Part shown: one piece after another, positions 37,501-48,200 of the stretch
Layout of the letters: each line of letters begins with the position of its first letter
How positions within the stretch are numbered: the first letter of the stretch is position 1
Source: Amycolatopsis suaedae
Lineage (GTDB): Bacteria; Actinomycetota; Actinomycetes; Mycobacteriales; Pseudonocardiaceae
Direction: 5' to 3'
Assembly: GCF_004214935.1 (NCBI RefSeq)
Contig: NZ_SFCC01000014.1
Coordinates: 124,001 to 188,000, forward strand
Length of the DNA stretch: 64,000 nucleotides
The notes under the pieces: model-generated
What the model was told of the DNA's origin: nothing
What the model saw: only the letters and a program-made list of their open reading frames with translations
The model's database searches: none
Translations under genes and position numbers: made by a program

Positions 37501-39271
37501 CCTGACGGCGCTGTACGCGTTGCGGGACGTGGCCGGGTTGTCCGCGGGCGAGACCGTGCTGGTGCACGCCGCCGCGGGTGGGGTCGGCATGGCCGCCGTG
37601 CGGTTGGCTCGGGCACTCGGTGCACGCGTGCTGGCGACGGCCAGTGAGGCCAAGTGGGACGCGGTGGAAGTCGAGCCCGAGTGCCTCAGCTCGTCCCGAT
37701 CGGGTGTGTTCGAGGCCAAGTTCCGCGATCGGACCGTCGACGTGGTGCTCAATTCGCTGACGGGCGAGCTGGTGGACGCATCGCTGCGACTACTCCGGCC
37801 AGGGGGCCGGTTCGTCGAGCTTGGCAAGACCGATGTGCGTGACCCCGTGCGGATGGCGGATATCCACCGCGGAGTCCGCTACGACGTGGTCGACCTGAGC
37901 CGTGCCGAGCCGGATCTCGTGCGGCGATTGCTGGTCGAGCTGGTGGATATGTTCGAACGCGGGGTGCTGGCTCCGCTGCCCGTCCGGTGCTGGGACGTGC
38001 GCAGGGCGCGGGAGGCGTTCCGGTTCATGAGCCGGGCCCGGCACGTCGGCAAGATCGTGCTCACCGTCCCCCGTGCGTGGGACCCGGCGGGCACCGTGTT
38101 GATCACGGGTGCCACCGGTGTCGTCGGCAGCGCGGTGGCGCGGCACCTGGTGGTCGCCAGGGGTGCCCGGCACGTGGTGCTCACGGGCAGGCGGGGCGCG
38201 GCCGCGCCCGGCATGGCCGATCTGGTCGCCGAGCTGACCGGGCACGGCGCCACCGTAGCCGTCGAGGCCTGCGATGTGGCCGAGCGGGACGAGGTGGCGG
38301 CGGTGCTGGCGGGGATCCCGGCGGCACACCCGCTCACGGCCGTCGTTCACGCGGCTGGCGTGCTCTCCGACGCGGTTCTGGACACCATGACCGGCGAGCA
38401 GATCACCGAGGTGCTACGTCCCAAGGTGTCCGGCGCCCTGGTGTTGCATGAGCTCACCGCGGACCTGGACCTCGCCGGGTTCGTGCTGTTCTCCTCGGTC
38501 GCCGGGGTGACCGGCAGCGCGGGCCAGGCCAACTACGCGGCGGCGAGCACGTTCCTCGACGCACTCGCCCACCACCGGCAGGCGGCGGGTGCGGTGGCGA
38601 CCTCGGTGGCGTGGGGCCTGTGGGCGGAACGCAGTGACATGACCGCGGGCGCCGACCTGACCCGGCTCGCCCGCGGCGGCGTTCTGCCGATGCCGACCGA
38701 CCTCGCGTTGCGGCTGTTCGACACGGTGTCGTCCGCCTGCGGACCGCACATCGTCGCCACCCGCGTCGACATGAACGGACTACGCGCGCAGGCGGAGAGC
38801 GGCACGTTGTCCCCGTTGTGGCGGGCACTGGTCCGCGTCCCGGCACCGCAGGCGGCGGCTGAACCCGGTGAGCGACTGGCCGACCGGCTCGCCGTACTCC
38901 CCGTCGCCGAGCGGCGCAGGATGATGCTCGATACGGTCCGGTCCCACACCGCCACCGTGCTCGGGCACACGTCGGCGGCCGCGGTCCACGCGGAGCGCGG
39001 GTTCACCGACCTCGGATTCGACTCGCTGACGGCTGTGGAGCTGCGCAACCGGCTTAACACGGCGACCGGGCTGCGGCTGCCGTCCACGCTCGTCTTCGAC
39101 TTCCCGAACCCGCTCGCGCTCGCCAGGCACGTGCTGGCAGAGTTGACCGGCGGCACCGAAGAAGCGTCCGAAGTGGACGGCCGGTCGCCGGATGACCTCG
39201 CGGACCTTGGCGCCATCGACACGATGAGCGTCACGGACCTCCTCAAACTGGCGTCCGACTCGGCGCCGTGA
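31514..39271 (+). CDS. PKS-B: loading AT-ACP plus a fully reducing module
   Basis: About 2585 residues. It begins without a KS. The loading AT (95-400) has Ser185 in GHSLG, Trp210 where extender ATs have the carboxylate-binding Arg, and VPAH (284-287) at the substrate motif. The loading ACP has Ser493. A Trp at that Arg position is known from the DEBS and avermectin loading ATs, so a monocarboxylic starter such as propionyl-, isobutyryl- or 2-methylbutyryl-CoA is expected. The extension module has KS (557-985, Cys728), AT (1079-1390, Ser1169, YASH 1266-1269, methylmalonyl), DH (1435-1700, intact HVAAGTVLFP from H1466, D1616), ER (1873-2180, HAAAGGVG from 2018), KR (2193-2385, Tyr2341) and ACP (Ser2504). 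A docking tail (IDTMSVTDLLKLA) ends it. It starts 35 bases after PKS-A and encodes the first protein of the assembly line. Confidence 0.93.
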   Translation: MQHDSGTPPCGLSATGERALRARAGRLLGRLTTERDWRPVDIGWSLAAAGSVGATRAALTAEGQDGFLAGLRALAAGEDTSSLVTGDVHDGRVAFVFPGNGSQWQGMAVELLGSSPVFLTRMTECAEAFRPYLPWPLLDVLRGAPGLPLLDRTDVVQPALFSTMVSLTALWSAHGVTPAAVLGHSLGEIAAAVVAGALSLEDGARVVATWSQAMHTMADRAEMVSILASREEVAEWLTPYGDQLEIAVVNGPRSVVISGEPGAARRLLGELTAAGVRARSSANVPAHCAGIDRIMPRLRHALDDLRPQRPRLAFYSSVLGGLLPADVPLNGDYWCRNLRQEVHFGRATAATIVDGHDVLLEVSVHPVLTAAIQQTADAAGADTTVLGSLRRDDAGTGRVMRTLGELYVAGADLNWDTVYAGHEPRLVPLPDGDDDDGIGVTTEPSARERLARLPEADLRAAVLDLVRREVAARLGLADPVPAEARFADLGFDSAAALEVGARVGRLTGVRLPVTSLFDHPTPSELAEFVCLMVADAGRAPVAEVTVLDGTVEDPREDPVVIVGIGCRYPGDVRGPDNLWRLVADGVDAVGDLPVNRGWDIADAFDDVSRRPGTFYQREGGFLHDADLFDAGFFGISPREALAMEPQQRLLLETSWEAFEHAGIVPNTLRGSRTGVFVGAMTVDYAVGAARRPELEGYVLTGSTGSVLSGRLSYHYGFAGPSVTVDTACSSSLVALHLAVRAVRRGECDLAVAAGAGVSPTLGVFVEFSRLGSLAPDGRCKAFSSEADGFGIAEGVGVLVIERLSAARRQGHEVLAIVRGTAINSDGASNGLTAPSGPAQQRVIRSALVDSGFEPSDVDVVEAHGTGTRLGDPIEAQAIIATYGQDRERPLWLGSVKSNLGHTQAAAGITGVIKMVEAIRHGVLPKTLHAGEPTEHVDWSAGSVSLLTERMEWPATGRPRRAGVSSFGISGTNAHVVLEQAPEAPVAEVAGGVPLVLSARDDAVLRTQAANLATFLTERPDVPLGDVAAELAVTREAMVERAAVVETGRDGAVCALRAIAAGEPHPGVVPGTASGGGAVFVFPGQGTQWDGMGAELLRSSPVFAAAVAECDEALAPWTGFSVTDVLTGVPGAPDLERVDVVQPTLWAMMVSLAQVWRHHGVDPVAVVGHSQGEIAAACVAGALSLSDGAKVIALRSRLLRSVAGSGGMALVAASAEIVAERLPESVSVAALNGPLSTVVSGDAPAIKEFVGKCVSDGLRARTIPVNYASHSEQVARIRDELVAELAGIEPRAATVPFYSTVTADRIDTTELDAPYWYRNLREPVRFADVTRRLLAQGHRKFVECGTHPVLAVPVQESAEQVGVGAVVVPTLRRDHGEITGALAQAWVHGVPVDWRCDRPTHRVGLPTYPFQRTRFWVEPAAGTGDVTALGLTATRHPLLGAATELADGGVLLSGRLSVRDQPWLADHVAAGTVLFPGTGFVELAARAGREVGCPLVEELTLESPLVIDGEVRLQVRVDEEHTVAVYAVGADGKWQRHATGTLGSVSRQPDQLAAWPPEGATRVPVDELYDSLAARGHDYGPAFRGLRAAWRRGDAVFVEAALPERADGFLVHPALADAVLHGLFAGDFFDGDGTWLPFSWRGVTVAASEATQVRARLAPDGSGGVRVTVVDTAANPVLSVDSVVARPLPAMRPHPDALYTVDWAPIVPRPAADLTWTVLGPDPFGLATALGITGELTSSPDVVLLPWAGAATTDEIGADLLALLDQARSWLGAGHPAHTRLVVLTRGAVAVDGDLPSLTVAPDWGFLRAAREEHPGRFVLGDLGGDVDATALRAAVASGEPEFAIRAGAIHVPRLTRLAGVAAEDAAIVPPDGDLPWRLEVTGAGGTLADLVAVPCQEVTRELAPGEVRVELRAAGVNFRDVAIGLNMVPDQTGIGSEGAGVVVDVGSEVTDLTPGDRVMGLIDGSFGPLAIVDRRCVVRMPPGWSFARGASVPGAYLTALYALRDVAGLSAGETVLVHAAAGGVGMAAVRLARALGARVLATASEAKWDAVEVEPECLSSSRSGVFEAKFRDRTVDVVLNSLTGELVDASLRLLRPGGRFVELGKTDVRDPVRMADIHRGVRYDVVDLSRAEPDLVRRLLVELVDMFERGVLAPLPVRCWDVRRAREAFRFMSRARHVGKIVLTVPRAWDPAGTVLITGATGVVGSAVARHLVVARGARHVVLTGRRGAAAPGMADLVAELTGHGATVAVEACDVAERDEVAAVLAGIPAAHPLTAVVHAAGVLSDAVLDTMTGEQITEVLRPKVSGALVLHELTADLDLAGFVLFSSVAGVTGSAGQANYAAASTFLDALAHHRQAAGAVATSVAWGLWAERSDMTAGADLTRLARGGVLPMPTDLALRLFDTVSSACGPHIVATRVDMNGLRAQAESGTLSPLWRALVRVPAPQAAAEPGERLADRLAVLPVAERRRMMLDTVRSHTATVLGHTSAAAVHAERGFTDLGFDSLTAVELRNRLNTATGLRLPSTLVFDFPNPLALARHVLAELTGGTEEASEVDGRSPDDLADLGAIDTMSVTDLLKLASDSAP

Positions 39272-39296
39272 CCAGTCACGAGGATCGGAACGTTCG

Positions 39297-42200
39297 ATGA
39301 CAACATCCCATGAGGAGATCGTTGCCGCGCTGCGCACGTCCCTGAAGGAGACCGAACGGCTGCGCGCCGAGAACCGCAGGCTCCTCGACCGGGCCGGCGA
39401 GCCGATCGCGATCGTCGGGATGGCCTGTCGCCTGCCTGGCGGTGTGGGTACGCCCGACGAGTTCTGGACGCTGCTGTCCGAGGGGCGGGACGCGATCTCG
39501 CCCTTCCCTGAAGACCGTGGCTGGGACGTCGCCGGCCAGTTCGACCCCGATCCGGACCGGCCGGGGCGCACGTACGTGACCGGCGGTGGGTTCCTGGACG
39601 ACGCCGCCGGTTTCGACGCGCGGTTCTTCGGCATCGCACCGCGTGAGGCGCTGGCCATGGACCCGCAGCAGCGGCTGCTGCTCGAATCGTCGTGGGAGGC
39701 GCTGGAGCACGCCGGCATCGACGCCACGACGTTGCGTGGCAGCCGGACGGGTGTCTACTTCGGAGTGTTGCCCGCGGAGTACCTGGCCGACCCGATGGGG
39801 ACACCGGCGGACGTGCAGGGCTTCGCGGCGACCGGAGGTTCGCTCGGTGTCGCCTCCGGCCGTCTCGCCTACGTTCTGGGCCTCGAAGGGCCCGCCTTGA
39901 CGGTGGACACCGCGTGTTCGTCGTCGCTCGTGGCACTGCACCTCGCGGTCCAGGCGCTGCGGCGGGGGGAGTGCGGCCTTGCCGTGACCGGTGGCGCGAC
40001 GGTGCTGTCGAGTCCCGCGACCATCGTCACCTTTTCCCGGCAGCGGGCGTTCGCACCGGACGGGCGTTCGAAGGCGTTCGGCGCGGGCGCGGATGGTTTC
40101 GGCCCGGCCGAGGGGGCGGGCGTGCTCGTGCTGGAACGGTTGTCCGACGCGCGCCGCAACGGGCATCGCGTGCTGGCCCTGGTGCGTGGCACCGCCGTCA
40201 ACTCCGACGGTGCCAGCAGTGGCCTGACTACTCCGAACGGGCCGTCGCAGCAGCGGGTTATTCGTGCCGCGCTCGCGGATGCGGGTCTGTCTCCATCCGA
40301 TGTGGACGCGGTGGAGGCCCATGGCACCGGTACGACGCTGGGTGACCCGATCGAGGCGCAGGCGATTCTGGCCACCTACGGACAGGATCGCACGGATCCG
40401 TTGTGGCTGGGGTCGGTGAAGTCCAACATCGGCCACACGGTCGCGGCGGCCGGGGTCGCCGGGGTGCTGAAGATGGTCCTCGCGATGCGGCACGGGGCTT
40501 TGCCGAGGACATTGCACGCGGACTCCCCGACGCCACACGTCGACTGGTCCGGCGGTGCGGTCCGGTTGCTGTCGGAGGGCAGGGAGTGGCCGACGGGGGC
40601 GCGGCCGCGCCGTGCCGGTGTGTCCTCCTTCGGTTTCAGTGGCACGAACGCGCATGTGGTGATCGAGGAGGCACCGGCCTCACCCGCGCCGGATGACGTG
40701 GTGGTGCCGGGGCCGCAGGCGTTCGTGGTGTCCGGTGCGGACGATTCGGGGTTGCGGGCGCAGGCCGCTCGACTGCGGGACTTCGCCGCTGACCCACGGG
40801 TGCCGGTTGGCGGGGTCGCCGCGGCTTCGGCGCGCCGGGCCGCCCTGTCACACCGGGCCGTCGTGGTGGCCTCGGACCGGGCCGAGCTGCTGGCCGGGTT
40901 GTCGGCGGTGGCGGACGGTTGCCCGGACATCGCCGGTCTGGTGCGGACCGGGCCGGCCGGGGTTGTGTTCGTGTTTCCTGGTCAGGGTTCGCAGTGGGTC
41001 GGGATGGCGTCGGAGTTGCTGGCGTCCTCACCGGTGTTCGCGGCGCGGCTGGCCGAGTGTGACGCGGCGCTGGCTTCGGTTGTCGACTGGTCGTTGGTGG
41101 ACGTGCTCGCTGACACCGAGGCGTTGGCGCGGGTTGAGGTTGTTCAGCCGGTGTTGTGGGCGGTGTTGGTGTCGTTGGCGGAGCTGTGGCGGTGGCATGG
41201 GGTCGAGCCGGTCGCCGTGGTGGGGCATTCGCAGGGTGAGATCGCTGCCGCGTGTGTCGCGGGTGCGTTGTCTTTGACCGATGCCGCGCGGATCGTGGTG
41301 ACGCGGAGTCAGGTCATCGCGCGGTCGCTGGCCGGCCGTGGCGGGATGGCTTCTGTTCCCTCGCCCGCCGCTGAGGTTCGGGGTCTGTTGGGGTCCGGTG
41401 TCGAGGTCGCCGCGGTGAACGGCCCCGCGGCGACGGTGGTGTCCGGTGAGCCGGATGCCGTGCGAGAGGTCGCGGAACTCACCGGTGGGAAGGTGATATC
41501 CGTTGATTACGCGTCGCATTCGGCTCAGGTGGAGTCGGTGCGGGAGGAGCTACTGGATCTGCTCGGCGAGGTCGTGCCGGGGGAGCTGACCGTCCCGATG
41601 TTCTCGACCGTGACCGGTGGGTTCATCGACGGTGCGGCGTTGACCGCAGAGTACTGGTACGACAACCTGCGCCGGCCCGTCCGGTTCGACGAGGCTGTCC
41701 GCTACTTCGACGGGCACGTGTTCGTCGAATGCTCACCGCATCCGGTGCTGGTGCCAGGGATCGATGGGTCTGCGGTCGGGTCGTTGCGGCGGGACGACGG
41801 TGGGCTGCGCCGGTTCCTCACCTCACTGGCCGAGGCGCACGTGGCCGGCCTGCCGATCGACTGGCGAGCCCAGGGCCGCCCGGTGGACCTGCCGACCTAC
41901 GCCTTCCAGCACCAGCGGTTCTGGCTCGGCGGCCCGGCACGGAAGGGGGACGCCACCGAACTGGGGTTGTCCGCGCCGGAACACCCGTTGCTCGGCGCGT
42001 CGGTCGCTCACCCGGACACCGGCGGACACGTGTTCACCGCCATGATCGGCCCGGCCACCCAGGACTGGCTCGCCGACCACTCCGTGCGTGAGGTCATCAC
42101 GTTGCCGGGCACGGCGTTTCTGGAGCTGGCGCTCCACGCGGGCAGCGCCCTCGACTGTGGTCTCGTCGAGGAACTGGTACTGCACACCCCGCTCACCTTC

Positions 42201-45200
42201 GTGGCGCGTGGCAACGCCCGGCTACAGTTGTCCGTCGGCGCCGCGGATGGAACGGGCCGCCGCCGGTTCACCGTGTACGCATTCGACGAGACCGAGTGGA
42301 CCACACACGCCTCGGGCGTGCTCGCCGCCGGCATGCCACCCGGCAAGGTGCTGACCGAGTGGCCACCCCCGGGCGCCACCGAGGCCGGCGACCCGTACCA
42401 GCGGCTCGACGACCTCGGCTACCACTACGGGCCCGCGTTCCAGGGCCTTCGCCGGGTGTGGCGACGTGGCGCGGACGTCTTCGCCGAGGTCGCGTTGCCC
42501 GCGGCGGTCACGAGCGACGGCTACGGCATCCAGCCCGCCCTCCTCGACGCGGCCCTGCACGCACTCGTCGGCGAGACCGTCGAGTTGCCGTTCTCCTGGC
42601 GGAACGTCGCGTTGCACCGCACCGGAGCCACCGCTCTGCGAGTGCACCTGGCACCCGCCGGCGACGGCTGGTCCGTCGTCGCCTCCGACACCGCGGGCAG
42701 TCCCGTCCTCACCGCCGACTCCCTTGTCCTGCGCCCGATGGGCGGCCCTGCCGACCGACCCTACCTGCTGCGCCCCGAGCCACTCACCGTGCCCGAGCCC
42801 GAACCGGCCCCGGACGCCGTTGTGGTCACCCCGGACACCGCCGAGGACGCGTTGCGGATGCTGCGGGAATGGCTGGCCGACGAACGCGACACGTCGCCCC
42901 GGCTCGTGGTCGTCACCAGGAACGCCGCCGCCGACCCGGAGCAGGCCGCGATCCTCGGGCTCGGCCGGTCAGCGAGCACCGAGCATCCCGGCCGGATCGT
43001 GCTCGTGGACACCGATGCGCCGGCGTCCGTGCCGGTGGCCGAGGTGCTCTCGACGGGGGAGCGCGAGGTGTGGGTGTACGACGGTGCGCTCACCGCGCCC
43101 CGGCTGCGCCAGCTCGAGTCCGAAGTGCACGAGTTGCCGTGGCGAGCGGACGACTGTGTGCTGATCACCGGCGGCACCGGCACGATCGGGCTCGCCGTGG
43201 CCCGGCACCTGGCCGAGGTCCACGGGGTGCGCGACCTGGTGCTGGTGAGCCGACGCGGTCCGGACGCGACGGGTGACGTGCCGGCTGGCGCCACGGTGCT
43301 CGCGTGTGACGTGACCGACCGGGACGCGCTCGCCGCCGTACTCCGCGACCACCCCGTCACCGCCGTGGTGCACGCGGCCGCCGTGCTCGACGACGGTGTG
43401 ATCGAAGCACTCACCCCTGACCGGCTCGCTGCCGTGCGCGCGCCGAAGGTCCTCGCCGCGCAGCACCTCGACGAGCTCACCCGCGACCGGGAGATGACCG
43501 CGTTCGTGCTCTTCTCCTCGGTTGCCGGGATCTTCGGCGCCCCGGGCCAGGGCAGTTACGCGGCGGCGAACGCCGCACTGGACGCCATCGCCGTGGCCCG
43601 GCGTGCCGCCGGACTGCCCGCGACCTCGATCGCGTGGGGTCTGTGGGCCGAGGACAGCGCGATGACCGGCCACCGCACCGGCACCGACCGGGCGAGGCAA
43701 ACCAGGTTCGGCATCAGCAGTCTGGCCACCCAGGACGCGTTGGCGCTGTTCGACACCTGCGTGCGGACCGGTGCCGCCACTCCCGTTGCGCTCCGCCTCG
43801 ACCGGCCCGCCGTAAGGGAACTGGCGTCGGCGGGCGAACTCCCCGCCGCACTGCGCGGAACCGTGCCGATGCCGGTCCCTCGTGCGGTCGTCGCCGACGA
43901 GGCCGTCGCGGAGCTGCCCGCCGAGGAACGGCTGGACGTCGTGCTGCGGGCCGTGCGTGACCTCGTCGCGAGCGTTCTCGGACACGGCTCGGCCGATGCG
44001 GTCGACACCAGGACAGCGTTCAAGGACATGGGTTTCGACTCGCTCACCGCCGTCGAACTGCGCAACCGAGTGGGATCCCGGTTCGACCTGCGGCTCCCGG
44101 CGACGCTGGTCTTCGACCACCCGACCCCGCAGGCGGTCGCCGAGTACCTGGTCGCCAAACTGTCCGGCTCGGTGGCACCGGCCGCCGTGACCACCGGGTC
44201 CGCCGCCCGCGACGACGACCCGATCGTGATCGTCGGCATGAGCTGCCGCTACCCGGGCGGGGTCGACACGCCGGAGGACCTGTGGCGGCTGGTCGCGGGT
44301 GGTGGCGACGCGATCACCGGCTTTCCCGGAGACCGAGGCTGGGACCTGGCCAACCTGTTCGACGACGATCCCGAGAAGCCCGGCCGCAGTTACGTGCGGG
44401 AGGGCGGGTTCCTGCTCGACGCGACCCGGTTCGACGCGGAGTTCTTCGGCATCTCACCCCGGGAGGCCGCGGCCATGGACCCGCAGCAGCGGGTCCTGCT
44501 GGAGGTCGCGTGGGAGGCGTTCGAGCGCGCGGGCATCGCCCCGGACGCGGTGCGAGGCAGCCGGACCGGAGTGTTCGCCGGGGTCATGAACAGTGGCTAC
44601 GGCATGTCGCGGCTCACCGCACCCGAAGGGGCAGGGGAGTACGAGGGGTACCTCGCCAGCGGGTTCGCGGTCAGCGTCGCGTCGGGGCGGATCGCGTACG
44701 CGCTCGGCCTCGAGGGACCGGCGCTGACGGTGGACACGGCGTGCTCGTCGTCGCTGGTCGCCGTGCACCTCGCGGCGGCAGCCCTGCGTCGTGGTGAGTG
44801 TTCCCTCGCGTTGGCCGGTGGGGCCACGGTCATGTCGGAGCCCATGCTGTTCGTGGAGTTCAGCAGGCAACGTGGGCTGGCGCCGGATGGGCGGTGCAAG
44901 TCGTTCGCGGGTGCGGCCGACGGCACCGGCTGGGCCGAGGGTGCCGGGATGCTGTTACTGGAACGGCTGTCGGACGCGCGGCGCAACGGGCACCGGGTAC
45001 TGGCCGTCGTGCGGGGCACGGCGATGAACTCCGATGGCGCGTCGAACGGTCTCGCCTCGCCGAACGGGCCGGCGCAGCAGCGGGTGATCCGGGCCGCGCT
45101 GGCGGACGCCGGGTTGACACCATCCGAGGTGGACGTGGTGGAGGCCCACGGGACCGGGACCACGCTGGGTGATCCCATCGAGGCGCAGGCGTTGCTGGCC

Positions 45201-48200
45201 ACCTACGGGCAGGACCGGGAGCGGCCGCTGCTGCTGGGGTCGTTCAAGTCGAACGTCGGGCACACACAGGCGGCGGCCGGTGTCGGCGGGATCATCAAGA
45301 TGGTCGAGGCCATGCGGCAGGGCGAGGTGCCCCGGACTCTGCATGTGGACGAGCCGACGCCGAACGTCGACTGGTCCTCGGGCGCGGTCGAGTTGTCGAC
45401 CGAGCATGTGGCCTGGCCCGAGACGGGCCGTCCGCGCCGGGCGGGCGTATCCGCGTTCGGGGTGAGCGGCACCAACGCGCATGTCGTCGTGGAGCAGGGC
45501 GAATCTGTCGACGCCGTAGCCGGCCGGGACGAGCCGTCGGTGGTGCCGTGGGTGGTGAGTGCCGGTAGCGCTTCGGCGCTGGACGCTCAGGTGGCACGGC
45601 TGACCGAGTATGTCGCGGCCCATCCGGAGCTTTTCGCCGGGGACATCGGGTTCTCGCTGGCGACGACGCGTGCTCGGCTGCCGTACCGGGCCGTGCTGGT
45701 TGGCGAGACCCTGGTTCGGGGCAACGGAAGTGCTCCTCGGCGGCCGGTCATGGTTTTTCCCGGGCAGGGTTCGCAATGGGTCGGGATGGCGGTGGAGCTG
45801 GCGGCGGCGTCACCGGTTTTCGCGTCGCGGCTGGCCGAGTGTGACGAGGCGTTGTCGTCCTACGTGGACTGGTCGCTGATGGACGCGGCGGCCGATCCCG
45901 ATGCGCTGGCCAGGGTCGAGGTCGTTCAGCCGGTGTTGTGGGCGGTGCTGGTTTCGCTCGCCGCGTTGTGGCGGTCGTACGGGGTCGAACCGGCGGCCGT
46001 GGTGGGACATTCGCAGGGCGAGATCGCAGCCGCCTGCGTAGCGGGGGCGCTGTCGCTGACCGATGCCGCGCGGATCGTGGTGACCCGGAGTCGGATCATC
46101 GCGCGGTCGCTGGCCGGCCGCGGCGGGATGGCATCGATTCCCCTGCCGGACTCGGAGGTGCGGGGCCTGCTGGGACCCCACGTCGAGGTCGCCGCGGTGA
46201 ACGGCCCCGCGGCAACGGTGGTGTCCGGTGATCCTGACGCGGTGCGCGAGGTCGCGGAACGCACCGGCGGGAAGGTGATTTCCGTTGACTACGCGTCGCA
46301 TTCGGTTCAGGTGGAGTCGGTGCGGGAGGAGTTGCTGGACCTGCTCGGCGAGGTCGTGCCGGGTGCGTTGAGCATCCCGATGTTCTCGACCGTGACCGGC
46401 GGATTCGTAGCGGGTGCGGAGCTTTCGGCAACGTACTGGTACGAGAACCTGCGGCGGCCGGTTCGGTTCGACGAGGCGGTCGATACCTTTGACGGACATG
46501 TGTTCGTGGAGTGCTCCCCGCATCCGGTGCTGGTGCCGGGGATCGACGGGTTCGCGGTCGGGTCGTTGCGGCGGGATGACGGCGGGCCGCAACGGTTCCT
46601 GACGTCCCTGGCCGAGGCGCATGTGGCCGGTGTCCCCGTCGACTGGCGGATCGCGGGCCGGGTGGTGGACCTGCCGACGTATGCCTTCCAGCGTGAGCAC
46701 TTCTGGCTCGCCGCCCCCGAACCGGCCGGCGAAGCCTCCACGGTGGACGGCTGGCGGTACGCCATCGACTGGCGGGCCGTACCGTCGGCCGTGGCACCCA
46801 GGTTGAGTGGAACCTGGCTCGTCGTGGGCGATGCCGAGACACCAGCCGCCGCCGCGCTGGCAACCGCAGGCGCCCACGTGGTGACGTCCCCGGCCGACGC
46901 GACGGACGGCCTCGCGGGCGTGCTGTCCCTCGTCGCACTCACCGACCCGGACCCACTCGCCGCCACGCTGGCCCTGATCCAGGCGGGGATCGACGCACCA
47001 CTGTGGACGGTCACTCGCGAAGCGGTCGCGGTGGACGCGCCGCGGCCCGACCAGGCCGCGGTCTGGGGCCTTGGCGTCACCGCCGCACTCGAACACCCCG
47101 ACCGCTGGGGCGGCCTGGTGGATCTCCCCGGCGACGCCGACGAGACCACCTACCGAATGCTGGCGGCGGTGCTCGCGAACGGCAGCGAGGACCAGGTGGC
47201 GATTCGCGGCACCGGGGTGCTCGCCAGGCGGCTCGTGCGGGCCCGGCGTGCCGGCGGACGGAACTGGCGGCCGCGGGGCACGGTCCTGATCACCGGCGGC
47301 ACCGGCCACGTCGGCGCCGTCGTCGCGCGCCGGTTCGCCCGTGACGGCGCCGAACACCTCGTGCTGACCGGGCGCAGGGGACCCGACGCGCCCGGTGCGA
47401 GGGAACTCGCCGCCGAACTGACCGAACTCGGCACCCGGGTCACGCTCGTCGCCTGTGACGCCGCCGACCGGGCCGCGCTCGCGGACCTGGTCACCCGGAT
47501 CGAGGCGGAAGACCCCATCCGGACCGTCGTGCACGCGGCGGGCGTGCCGCACTGGCGGGACCTGACGGACCTGACGCCCGAAGACGTTACCGAGGTGTTC
47601 GCTGGCAAGGCGCTCGGCGCCGCGCACCTCGACGAACTGTTCGACCACGACCTCGACGCGTTCGTCCTGATCTCGTCGAACGCCGGGGTGTGGGGTGGCG
47701 CCGGGCAGGGCGCCTACGCCGCCGCGAACGCCGCACTCGACGCCATCGCCGCCCGCCGGCGAGCGGGCGGACGGCACGCCGTCTCGCTGGCCTGGGGCGC
47801 CTGGGCGGGCAGCGACCACGCACCCGCCGGTGTGAGCGCCCGGTTCACCCGCCTCGGGCTCAACCCGATGGCCGCCGAGGACGCGATGACCGCCTGCTAC
47901 CAGGCACTCGCCGACGACGAGACGTTCCTGTCGGTCGCGGACGTGGACTGGCACAGCTTCGCACCACTGTTCACCGCCACCAGACCCAGCCCGCTGCTGT
48001 CGGAGATCCCCGAGGTGCGGCGCGCGCTGACGGCCGTGCCCGGCGGGCCGGCACCGACGGGCCTCGCCGACCGGCGGGCCATCCGCGAGCTGGTACTCGA
48101 CACGGTGGCCGCCGTGCTCGGGCACACCGACGCGCGCCGGGTCACCGACCGCACCTTCAAGGAACTGGGTTTCGACTCGCTCACCGCCGTGGACGTGCGC

